From Magnaporthiopsis rhizophila (taxonomy: Eukaryota > Ascomycota > Sordariomycetes > Magnaporthales > Magnaporthaceae): a stretch of DNA of 64,000 nt. This document shows positions 35,195 through 45,100 of the stretch, one piece after another; position 1 is the first letter of the stretch; each line of letters opens with the position of its first letter. Location of the stretch: NCBI GenBank assembly GCA_003049465.1, contig PYSS01000143.1, positions 26,661 through 90,660 of the forward strand. Reading direction: 5' to 3'. The translations under genes and the position numbers were made by a program. The notes below the pieces were generated by a model. It saw only the letters and a list, made by a program, of their open reading frames with translations. It had not been told where the DNA came from and ran no database searches.

Positions 35195-36186
35195 CTACTC
35201 AGAACAGCTACCGACGCTTGCGTCATCTTCCGGTTGGTCATGTTGCCGCCGCGGCGGGACCAAAGAATGATGATAAGGTTGGCTGCCAGCACCAGGACCC
35301 CCTGTCGAGATTTCTGTTGGCTGTAATTTCCGTTCAGTGGTGCTGCTACTGTTGGCGCCGCCGCTGCTGCTGATGCTGCTCGAGGACAGCATTGCTGGTG
35401 AAAGAAGCTCAGTGCCGCTTTCCTTGTGCTCCGGTTTTTGGCCCTCTTCACACTGCAGTTGTTGCTCTTCTTCCTGTTCCATGTTTGGTTCCTGTAGCGT
35501 CGTGCTGGAACAGCTAGCAGGCTCAGATTCAACCCTCACCGCCGCCTTCGGTTGGCCCGAGCCATCATCGTCACCATCGGCTGGTGGTAATAGGAGCGGT
35601 GGCGACGGCGGCTGTTTCGTTCCGGGCGGCTTGCTGCTGCAGTCTCTAGGCGGTGCGTTTAATGATGCTATCCTTGCGAGCACTCGCTTGGTGGGTGGCC
35701 ACACCGGCGGCGGCACCGGCCGCAGGGGTTGCTGCAGCGGCTGCTGATCCGAGTCGGCGTCTGGTTCGCTGGCTGGCGATGGCGACTTCGCCCCGGGGTC
35801 CAAATTGCTCAGGTACCGGAGATCCTTGCGTTCATCCGGGATATGCGCGTCGGCATACCGAATAATGGACTCAATGACATGTGCCCGACCATTTCTCCAA
35901 AAGCCGAGTGGATTTGATCCTCTTCTATGTCGAATCTAAGCGGACGCCAGCCATAGAAGTCCTGGACGACCCGCTTCCATGCTACTTGCAATTCGCGCAG
36001 GCGCTCCTCGCGCCGCGCCGCCAGTCTGCGATGGAAGTCTTCGAGGCCCTCCGCCTGAAGGACGATGGAGGAGACGTCGCGATGGAACGCTTCGAGGGAC
36101 TGGATGTCGCAAGAGACTTGGTTGTGCCGTTCGTTGAGGGTCGTGAAAAGTGTTTCAGGATCGAGTCCGACCTTCCACGACAGTAA
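35195..36186 (-). pseudogene. Hypothetical helical protein gene with a one-base frameshift
   Basis: Read on the minus strand, one frame is open and coding-like from about 36186 (LSWKVGLDPETLFTTLNERH, then Arg/Glu-rich helices, VAWKRVVQDFYGW, FDIEEDQIHSAFGEMVG). A second frame takes over as HVIESIIRYADAHIPDERKD and runs as a Pro/Ser-rich tail to the stop at 35195. The switch is at GTCGGGCAC (GGG at 35884-35886). One extra G would join them as GEMVGAHVIES. No start codon is clear at the 5' end, where a minisatellite begins. No family recognised. I call it a pseudogene, with an assembly error in a G run as the alternative. Confidence 0.55.
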
Positions 36187-36189
36187 TCC

Positions 36190-36350
36190 TTTTTGTTTCC
36201 TACAACTTGTTTTATTTCCTGTGCCTTGCTTTATTTCCCGTATCTTGTTTGTTTCCTACGTCTTGTTCTATTTTCCCAGTATCTTACTTTGATTACAACA
36301 CCTTGTTTACTTCCTACACCCTGTTTTATGTCCTGACCTTTCCTTTATTT
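36190..36350. repeat. Degenerate minisatellite, unit about 19-20 bp
   Basis: About eight imperfect units of the type TTTCCTACAACTTGTTTTAT follow one another. The units differ mostly by C/T changes. The array abuts the 5' end of the decayed gene at 35195-36186 and may have replaced its start. Confidence 0.65.
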
Positions 36351-36605
36351 TATATGTATTCCTTTCGCCAATCTGCTTACCTACACAGTTCCTACGGAGC
36401 GCAGACTTTGTCTAGGAAACGTGATGTGGAAGACTTTCCGCATCCAGTCGCTCATTGGCGGTCCAGGGCGAGGGCGCCCAACCTTGCGAAGGAGGTGTCA
36501 CACAGGTGCGCTAGGTAAGGTAGGCAGGCTGCCCAACCTCGAAAAGGAGGACAGGCTGGTCATAGATAAGTAGGCAATCAGCGGAGAGAAAGGGATGCCA
36601 GATAA
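36351..36605. other. Spacer upstream of the kinase pseudogene
   Basis: No feature supported. The kinase frame has no in-frame ATG at its beginning, so a lost start or first exon may lie here. Confidence 0.35.
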
Positions 36606-38480
36606 GTGTGCTCCAGTGCCCCTCGTCCCAACCCCAAGAAGACGAAAAGAGCATATCGTATCCGCCGCAATGTCAGAGCACGCCACGCAGCCGACCAACC
36701 CCCACTTCCGGACATCCCGAGGTACCAGGCTTTCTCTGCTGTCGCTACAGCGCCCCGAATCGAAGTGGCCCAAGGACCCATTGCCGCCGAGGACAAAGGC
36801 AAAGGCCGCGCCGAGCCACCCGCTGCTCCGCAGCCTCGAGGCACGGAAGATGTTATATCCAAGCTTTTCCCCGAGCACTTGGCCTGGCTGCGACTGAGCG
36901 AAAACGACAAGCGGACGCGGCTGCTCTTCCACCCGACAGACCCGGATACATTCCATTTGGAGCACATCGGCTTGCCCTGGGCCACCGATGTGCGGGGGTA
37001 CCCCGACTCCTGCAGCGGATGGCTGGAGTTGGCATGCGGGGACAAGGAAGATAGCGTCGAGACGTCCATGGTCATGGCTGTTGCGCAATCTATTCACCAC
37101 ACCGCGTGCAAAGTGACAGTTCGCTGCGGAGATTCGGCGCGGGTCAACTTTGAGATATTCTACGACCCCGAGGCCGACCAGGTCATACTGAAGAATGGCG
37201 AGTCTTCGCCCACGTTGGTTCTCCACAAGGAATCTGGATCCAGCGCAGAGGATACTTACATCATATACAAAGGGGTGAACACACATCTGGCACCTGGCGC
37301 CTGGGAGGTTACCACCCCCAATGTCGGCCGCATCACCACACTCCTCGTTCTCCCGCGCCGTTCCGTTCCTGCCGGAGGCAGCTTCAAAAAGTCCGAGCCG
37401 GCAAGTGGGAAGTGATCGACGTCGGACGCCCCCGTGGCCAAACGAGTCAAGGGCAAGGGGTCCGTTGAGGCCAGCGGCGCAGCACTAGTGCGGAGGCATG
37501 CCGTTTCGGAGCAGCCGGAGCACCCTCTGGTGCGCCTCAAAGAAGGCCAAACCCTCGAACTCGCGGGATCGCTGCCTCTCGAGTAGTATTCCGTCCAGCG
37601 GACCCAAAAATTGGCGGAAAACAATTCTTCGTCGGTCTGGAGGGTTATTGTTTCCTGGCCGGAATTCCCAAGTTCACCCATGGTTGCAAAAACGGTGCGT
37701 AAAGGGACGCGCAACGTGATGGCTGCCGCTCGAGGTTGGGAGCGTGAAGCAAGGATCCACAGCAAGCTAAACACTGAGCGGCATTGAGGATGAAAAGAAA
37801 AAGACATGGTTCGCTGTATCGTCCAGCTGTTCGGCGCAGACGCACGCATCCACACCATATATGTCGAGGACGTTGAAGCACCTTCGCTGGTCCATCCTAC
37901 CTGGCGGCAGGGGTCTGGCAGCCTATTCACGAGCCCTCGGGTCGTCGCGGATCGTGTCATGCAGGATATGGCCTCGGCTCTAGATCACGTCCATCGCGCC
38001 GGCGTTGCTCACAACGACATCAAACCGGGCAACATCCTGTACAGCGACACCCGAGGTGCCGTCCTCATCGACTTCGGCCTCAGCAGCGACAGCGTAGAGA
38101 CGGCGCTCAATGTTCACGCGGCGGGCACGCCTTGGTACATACCGCCCGAGTTCCTTGTAGAACTAAAGCCCAGTCGAGGCTTCCCCGGCGACGTCTGGGC
38201 TCTCGGAGTTGTGCAACTCTTTCTGTTCAAACAACTCCCACTCCCGGAAACCACTACCGAATGGAGGATCTCCTATGTCGTCGGTCCGGAAGGCCCAGGC
38301 CGCGACAAGGCGAGGGAAACCACGACCAGATGGCTGGAACAGGTGGACCATGCCCGGGAATTGCTTGCCCGGGAGGGCCCCGATGCGGACATGGATGCTA
38401 TCGTCTGCCAGATGACCGAAAGTGACCGCCATAAGCGTATCACGATGCCTACGATCACAAGGGCCTTGAAAGGAAATTGA
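36606..38480 (+). pseudogene. Protein kinase gene with four in-frame stop codons
   Basis: One reading frame carries continuous coding-like sequence over 1.87 kb, broken only by TGA 37413-37415, TAG 37584-37586, TGA 37785-37787 and TGA 37791-37793; there is no frameshift. The part before the first stop (270 codons) is a folded-looking, possibly regulatory domain. The rest is a kinase domain: catalytic loop HNDIKPGNIL (HND in place of HRD, about 38009-38038), LIDFGLSS (DFG), and AGTPWYIPPEF (activation-segment end). All four stops can come from CGA or CAG by one C-to-T change. No in-frame ATG opens the frame. Splicing out all stops would need three separate introns, for which I see no convincing signals. 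I read it as a recently killed serine/threonine kinase or pseudokinase gene. Confidence 0.75.
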
Positions 38481-39175
38481 ATCCAAGAAAGCAAGCAGGA
38501 AAGAAGAAGTCAACTAGGACAGGAGAAGCCGGAAAGGAGAAGTCAGCTGGGACAGGAGAAGCTGGACCTAGAGTATGAGGGAAGGATCGGTACGAGATAA
38601 AGGCCGAAAGGCATCACGTCGAGGCGGCCCTTGGATGGATACCTCTAGGTTGGCAGGATGATTAACAGCTGGCTGCCTCGACAAACAACCGGCACATTGT
38701 CCGGGGTCTTTCTACCGACATTTGTGTGATAGCAACCTAATCGTGGAAGAATCAATCAAGTACCTATTGCTCTATGGATGGCGGCGAGAGTCGCTCCCAC
38801 CCGACAGGCCCGTAAAAACCGTCGATCCACTAACTAACGTGCAGATAGAGGAGAAGGTAGATAGAGGAGAATGGAAGGTAGACAGAGGAGAACGGAAGGT
38901 AGACAGAGGAGAATAGAAGATAGACAGAGGAGAATGGAAGGTAGATAGAGATCCGTCTCTACATCGGATACCCCAAGATGTCGGCGCGAGAGGTCCTAAG
39001 CCGTCGACGGAATACCCCATGCCGACTCATTCATGGATGACAGTCGATTAAGTCTTCTCCCTATGTACCCTCCCTTCCAATCTCTACTTGCCACTGTCAG
39101 TATCTATTTGGTGATGGTGTAGACGAGTGTTACCAACCTGTGTCGTCGACGAGCCCCAGCAGACAAACAACCATC
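38481..39175. other. Spacer containing a 21-bp minisatellite
   Basis: No gene. A Gly/Arg-codon-like purine-rich segment follows the kinase stop (38490-38580) and a tandem repeat lies at 38854-38950. Confidence 0.45.
38854..38950. repeat. 21-bp tandem repeat, about 4.5 copies
   Basis: Unit AAGGTAGACAGAGGAGAATGG is repeated four times and partly a fifth. Copies differ only by transitions (C/T, A/G). Preceding sequence (38843-38853) is a truncated unit. Confidence 0.8.
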
Positions 39176-39831
39176 TCAGACTTCATACGGCGACTTCACG
39201 GTCCGCCAATCGTCTTGGTCCTGCTCGCCGCCCGTACCCGTCCGAGACTTCTTCTGCTCCGCGCAGTACTCGTTCCACCACTCGGTAAAGGCCTTGGGGT
39301 GATGACATTCCCCACTTCATCCATCCACTCCATGGGCGCAAGACACGTCGTTGCGTTGATGTTCAGATAGGTGGCGATCCGGTTTTCGCGGGCCTGCGAC
39401 TCCTCCGTCCCTAGAAACTTGGTGCCAATACGCCCCAGGACCAAAGGCATCTCGATCAGTGCTGATACGGGCAGCACGGGCACGGAGAACAACGGAAGGT
39501 CCCCGCGGATTGTCGTGATACACCAGGGCTTATTGTCGATCCTCTCGCCTCTGCACCAAATTATTACGGCTTGAACAGGTCCTGACGCGGTCCCCGGGAT
39601 GACCGAGGCCGATGCGGCCGCTTTAGCAGCAGCGATGATTTCCTTTGAAAACGGCAGGTAGGGGGGGCCCGCAGGCGCACTGGAGCCCTCGTCGTCGGAA
39701 TCATCGCCAATGTTGTCCCACTTTGAGTAGTCGATAGGTGGCAGAGTTTCAGACCTGCGAGGAGGATCAGCTTGTCGGGACTTGAAATCTCTGGTGTTGT
39801 AGAACAATATTAGGTGGATGCTTTTCACCAT
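39176..39831 (-). pseudogene. Hypothetical protein gene with a one-base frameshift near its 3' end
   Basis: ATG 39831 opens a frame with an acidic motif (IDYSKWDNIGDDSDDEG), a central region (VIIWCRGERIDNKPWCITTI, PLVLGRIGTKFLG) and APMEWMDEVG. There the frame continues into low-quality Arg/Ser sequence, while the next frame reads as a natural C-terminus: HHPKAFTEWWNEYCAEQKKS and on to TGA at 39176-39178. The switch is at a GGGG run (39310-39313); one added G would restore VGECHHPKAFTEWW. The acidic SKWDxIxDSDDE motif is found in several fungal proteins near MYND-type fingers, but no finger is seen here, so function stays unknown. Confidence 0.6.
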
Positions 39832-39983
39832 CGATTGGGCCCCGAGGGTGTCGCTTTATACCATTCTGGTGACTCCCATCAAACGGCGCCATCAAACGGC
39901 GACCATGGTAAACGACGCCAACGCTACTGCCGTGTAACTGTTTCAAAAGAGAGCAAATAGATTAACAGATAAGTATCAAACAT

Positions 39984-40198
39984 AAAAAAAAACAAAAAGC
40001 TCACTCGACTGCCCTTCGAGGGGGAATCGAGTTACGAAAACCCCACTTTTTGGAGGTTTTACTTCGGTAGCTCTAAAGTCGAATCACTGCCAACGGACGG
40101 ATTCGAATCAGCGAGCTTGGGGTTTTCTTGGCCCTCACCCGTGGAAGAAGGTTGTGGCAGTTTTAACACCACGATTGTACCCATTCAACCACCCGGTC
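39984..40198 (-). repeat. tRNA-promoter-like unit, candidate SINE
   Basis: On the minus strand, TGGTTGAATGG (40191-40181) fits the RNA polymerase III A box TRGYNNARNNG at every position. GATTCGAATCC (40109-40099) fits the B box. They are 71 nt apart, as in an intron-bearing or expanded tRNA gene. The 7 bases before the A box and the 3' end do not pair as an acceptor stem, so it is not an intact tRNA gene. About 100 nt further the strand ends in T runs (39998-39984), as a Pol III terminator would. The part between holds an AAAACC/GGTTTT hairpin. This layout, tRNA-like head, unrelated body, T-rich end, is that of a tRNA-derived SINE. Confidence 0.45.
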
Positions 40199-40546
40199 TG
40201 CTGCTGTGAGCTGTTGACATTTTGACCACAATCGGGGCATATAAGGGGAGAGTGCGTGCTGTTGATCAAATGTCTACGCAGCTTCTACCCATGCCTACGC
40301 CGGGTTCCTGCCACCACTGAGGCTGTCACCAATTGTGGGTCTGTCAAACAGGTGCAGCCAATCAGCCCGTGGCCAGCGCATTGACAGCGCCTTCATCTCA
40401 CCTGTGCTTGCTCTCAAGCCCAACACAAACAGCCGCGCGGGCATCAAATCAACCCCTGAGGCATTGAGATTGAGTGATGGACAAGGACGCGCGTTGATGG
40501 TCTGGTAGGCGATTGCGGCCAGTGTCCTCTCGTTTGCCCAACAGCC
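40199..40546. promoter_or_regulatory. Spacer and presumed promoter of the GT69 gene
   Basis: 348 bp upstream of the glycosyltransferase start. It contains ATATAAGGGG near 40238, which resembles a TATA element but lies about 300 bp from the ATG. Nothing else assigned. Confidence 0.35.
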
Positions 40547-42111
40547 ATGGCGCCCAGCACACTCCTTCCTCGCCGTTTGCGGTCGCGGAGAATTTTCCGC
40601 GCGCTGCTGCTCCTTTTCGCGGTCTGGAACGTGGTCGAGGTGCACTACATTTGCCGGCGCCTGCAGCAGGCCGCCGCGATCCACTCGCTTCCGGGCTCGG
40701 CGCTCGCCCAGGCCGAGGCCGGCTCCGGAACCTCGGCCTCGTCGCCCGACGCGAGCGGTGAAGACATCAACACCAGCCAAAATGAGAACGCGGTCAAGGA
40801 GCGCCGCTGGCAGGCCGCTATTAACGACCTCCAAAGGTCACTCCGCCTGCAGCGCCCCCCACGCGTCTACATCGCCAGCCTGCACTGGAACAACGAGGCC
40901 ATCCTGCGCAGCCACTGGAACGCCGCCGTGCTGGACCTCGCGCGCGCTCTCGGGCCTGAGAATGTCTTTGTCTCCATCCACGAGAGCGGCAGCTGGGACC
41001 GCTCGGCCGACGCCCTGCGGGAGCTCGACGCGGCGCTGGGTGACCTCGGCGTCGCCCGCGACATCGTCCTCGACCCGACCACCCACAAGGAAGAGGTCGA
41101 GAGGGACGTGCGGCCTGGGACGCCGGGCTGGATCCCCACGTCGCGCGGCCGCCACGAGCTTCGCCGCATCCCGTACCTCGCGCGCCTGCGCAACAGGTCT
41201 TTGGCGCCCCTGCGCGACATGGCCATCCTTGCCACCGTCGCCGAGGCCACGGGGAAGAACATGGACACCAAGGACGGCCCGAAGGCGCGCACTTTTGACC
41301 GCGTCCTCTTCCTCGGCGACGTCGTCTTCACCGTCGACGACGTCCTGGCCCTGCTCGCCACCAACGGCGGCAGCTACGGCGCCGCGTGCTCGCTCGACTT
41401 CCACAAGCCTCCGTCGTACTACGACACCTTTGCGCTCAGGGACGCCGACGGCCACGAGCACGCCACCCATACCTGGCCTTACTTCCGCTCCTCCGCGTCG
41501 CGTCGGGCCATGAAGCTGAGCGTGCCCGTACCCGTCAAAAGCTGCTGGAACGGCATGGGTGAGTTCCTCCTCGCCCCCTCCTTGTTTTATCTACGCAGCC
41601 AACTCCAAAAACTGACATGATAATGTGGACAGTCGCAATGCCCGCTCGCCCCTTCACAATCGCAGAAGACCCTCTCACTTTTCGCGGCATCGACGACAGC
41701 CTGGCGCTGCACCACCTCGAAGGGTCCGAGTGCTGCCTCGTGCATGCCGACAACCCGCTCTCGGCCACCAAGGGCGTCTTCCTGAACCCGAACGTCCGCG
41801 TCGGCTACCACGCCCAGGCGTACGACGCGGTCCATCCTGCGCCCGGCAAGGCCTGGCTATCTCCTCTGGAAGTCCTAGTAGGCCTTTGGCGGAACCGGCT
41901 CCGCCGCCTCATCACAAGCCCTGCCATCAAGGAGTGGCGGGTGCGGAAGCTGCTCGAGCAGTGGAAGAAGGAGGGCGAGGAGGAGATGGGCAGCGACGGT
42001 AGCAAGAAGCCTACGCAAAAGTTGGGGAAAGGGAAACGCGTCGAGAATGGCGTATTCTGCCTCATTAATGAGATGCAGGTACTCGTCGAGAACGGATGGG
42101 CCCACGTATGA
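40547..42111 (+). CDS. GT69 family glycosyltransferase (CAP59/Cmt1-like alpha-1,3-mannosyltransferase)
   Basis: Exons 40547-41558 and 41633-42111 joined by an intron with GTGAGT donor, CTGAC branch and GGACAG acceptor (phase 1), giving 496 residues. The N-terminus has a basic patch and a hydrophobic helix (IFRALLLLFAVWNVVEVHYI), the type II signal anchor of a Golgi enzyme. The luminal part has VYIASLHWNNEAILRSHW and, in the catalytic region, FDRVLFLGDVVFTVDDVLALL, the acidic motif typical of the family, then AACSLDFHKPPSYYDTFALRD and, after the splice, SECCLVHADNP. Such enzymes transfer mannose to cell-wall or capsule glycans. The family match is strong; the exact acceptor is not known. The last 40 residues are basic and low complexity. 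Confidence 0.92.
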
Positions 42112-45100
42112 AGTTGACCGAGAATCGAGGAAGCAAGCGAAGCCGAGGTCCAGAAGCGGCCGACGGGAACAGAGCTATCGCCTCAACTACGCATCTCCCA
42201 GGGGCTAGAGCCCTATACAACGAGCGAGCCTCTTCGAGGTAGCACTAGTCAGAAGCGACGAGAGATTATTCGGCTTCCTGTGCATCCCATGGCCATATGC
42301 CTACCGCCATACACGCTACTATTACTCAAAGGACTGGACAAAGGCCCAAATGTTGGACTAGAACACGTGGGCTACTGGCTACCTACGCACCGCGAGTAGG
42401 AAAAAGATGTTGTATGCGAGAGTTTGTTAGACGAAATGACAAATCAGCGCGGATGGTTTTCAAGAGGATCAGTGTATTATTTTATAGATCCTGCTCGGAT
42501 GGCATTAGCTTGGGAGGTGCTGGTTTGGAAATAGACACACAGGCTCGAGATCGAGTCGTTAGTGAAACGGCCGACGGGCTACAGGATATCTACCTTGCCA
42601 ACCGAGGGCCCAGTTGCCTCTTGCTGGTGCATGCCTGCCCAGCTGTCTCCGCCTGAGACAGCAAGCACTGTCAAGAAGGGAAGAGCATGCCATGTCGAGC
42701 TGGCCATCGACACACGAGCCGTAGATTATCTACTCCAGATTTGACTGGACTCCCGGCAACTCTGTCTACATACGTTACAGGTATTCAGCGGCGGCTTGTG
42801 TATCAGGCTACGATGGCGCTGGCAAGGGGAGAGGCCCGTTTGGCAGACACTTCTCTGGAAGCTATGCTCGTCTACGACGGAAAGACGGCATTCTCTAGCC
42901 TCAATTCTAGATCGTCTTCCAGTATTTTTTTCGTGCTACACACTTGTTCCCGTTTTCTATGACTCCTTCCCGTTCCTGAACCTTCCTGCTCCGGTACATT
43001 TATGTATTCCTGCAACCCGTCCCGTTCCCGTACCCTTTCACCGTTGATTGTTTCTATGTGATTATCTTCTTTAAGTAACGAGGCCTACGCATTACATGAT
43101 GTCCACATCGCTTCAAGATACCTCGACATCTCCCCGCGAGCTCTCTGCGGCATCTCTCGATACTCTGAAATTTGTGATCAAAAACAGTCGGCGAAACCTG
43201 CGCGCCGGCCTCTCTTTCTCCGGGCCAGCCTCAGTTTCGCCAAAAAATCGCCACTCCAAAACGATCAACAGACAGGCTTGCGCACCAAGGCCCGGGAGCA
43301 CAAAAAGTCATGACGTCGTTATAACAGCAGACTCAATTATCCAATTTAGTATTTATAAATGCCAAGACGCGGGAGGAGCAGGTGACGCGCCTGGTGCGCA
43401 TGGCCAGGCCAAGTAAAAGCAGCTCCCACCCAACCGCACCCCACGTAGGATTCAGACAAATCTTGTACTCTAGGGTCTAATGTCCAATCGGACCGTATTT
43501 GGGCAAGATTGCAAGACTCTTGCAGCAGGTAGGTATGCAGGTCAGACGGCCGACGACTCAAATCGGTATTTACCGTTCAGGGGCTCCAAGTGCGGGAGAA
43601 TGTGAACGAAAAGGGGAGCCCGGGAATGTTCATAATCTTAAAAACTGCTGTAATGAATAACAGCTTACCACGGTAAGGTGCTGTTTGGTGAAGTTCACTT
43701 CCGGACTTGGGGAAACGTCGTCCAATAGCTCCCAGCCGCCGGCGAAGCGCGAACTCCGAATGGGTAGGGTAAGTATCCCTTTTTGCCGCCCCGTCACAAG
43801 GCCGGTCAAAGAAGCGGCCACAGTAAACCGTGAGACACAGAGGCCCGGACGCGCCAGTCCATGCTGGCACCTCCGAAGACTCTATGTTTTCTTTTCTTTT
43901 TTTTTCCCCCCTGAGCATCCTCACACAGCATGGAGGGGTACCGTCCGCCGAGGAAGGCAGCGTGACACCTCCAAGGGCCCAGCCGAGGCCTCGCATGCCA
44001 TTGCATGTAGAAACACCCGACCCTGACGTGCCACGACGTCCGCCGCACCGGGAGAAGAAAGAAGAGCCAATGAATGATTTAAGATACTCCCGAGCAGGCA
44101 ACACCAAATCAGGGGAAGGAACCTATCAGTTTGGCAACATGATCGGACGAAGAGAAGTACCTACATGGAGCATGCCCACCGGGTGAAGCACGCAGCCGCC
44201 GGTCGTCACCATGAACCCCACGCGGAGGTTTACACAAAGTGCCATCTTACCAGAACGCGCCGGGATTCATCTGTGTGGCTTGCGGGAGGGAAGGTAGCTC
44301 GGAGCAACGATGGCACGAAACACCCGTATCCGCATGCTTGGTAACACAGCCGTCATGGAATTGCCATATGCGCTGTCACCATCGGCCGCCTTGTATGTAG
44401 CTTTCAGGGGCAAATGAGAGGTCCAAAGTACGGGCTGCTTCCGGAGCCCACGCGTTCGTAGCCTCGAGCAGCCGGGACCATTCATCCCCAGGGTTAATCG
44501 ATTGGCTGTCCATTTTCCCGACCTGTCCCGCACTTGCAAGATTGCACATCCTCTTGTGCAGCGTCGCATTGCATGTCGCCGCTCCGAAGCAGGCCCATCA
44601 TCAAGTTGGAGGAGGTGGTTGCTGCCCTGCATCGTCTCCTCCATATCATATGGATGGAATGGTGACAGTCCCGAAAGCGACCACTGGACAGGACGCGCCC
44701 ACGTCTTCTGTGTGTCGGCGCCAAACAAGAACATGGTCGCGGTAACATGCGGCCGGGTGTGGCCACCCTACGGTCGAGACCCGGGGCCGGCTGAGGTTTC
44801 AGTGACTGCCACTGGCGGCCCCCAATCTCACCGATCGACAACGCTCTCACCTCAGCCCGACGTCTCACGATGCTTCCGAGGACAGACAGCCACAGGAGTG
44901 GCAAACGGTGGCGGTGGCGAGTGCGTAATGTCCCGCGTGAGTCCGTCTGCATATCGTTTCTGTCCAGTTGCAAGCAACCAACAAACCGCTGATCGTTGTT
45001 GATCCGATATTAACCTCGGACCACGCCACGCTGGCAGGTTTGTGACAACCGTCACTGAGCATCTGCCGGTTCAGATATTGCCCAGGGGTCCCTATACGTA

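Noticed and set aside
38840..38950. CRISPR-like array of 21-bp repeats
   Set aside because: Units are directly adjacent with no spacers; it is a tandem minisatellite, and CRISPR arrays do not occur in fungal nuclear DNA.
40099..40198. Intact intron-bearing tRNA gene
   Set aside because: A and B boxes are good, but acceptor and T-stem bases do not pair and the anticodon loop would have nine bases; a tRNA-derived repeat fits better.
40547..41513. Alternative 251-codon frame within the GT69 exon (Arg/Ser/Thr-rich)
   Set aside because: Frame shadow of the glycosyltransferase exon; the GT69 frame has the anchor, acidic motif and splice continuity.
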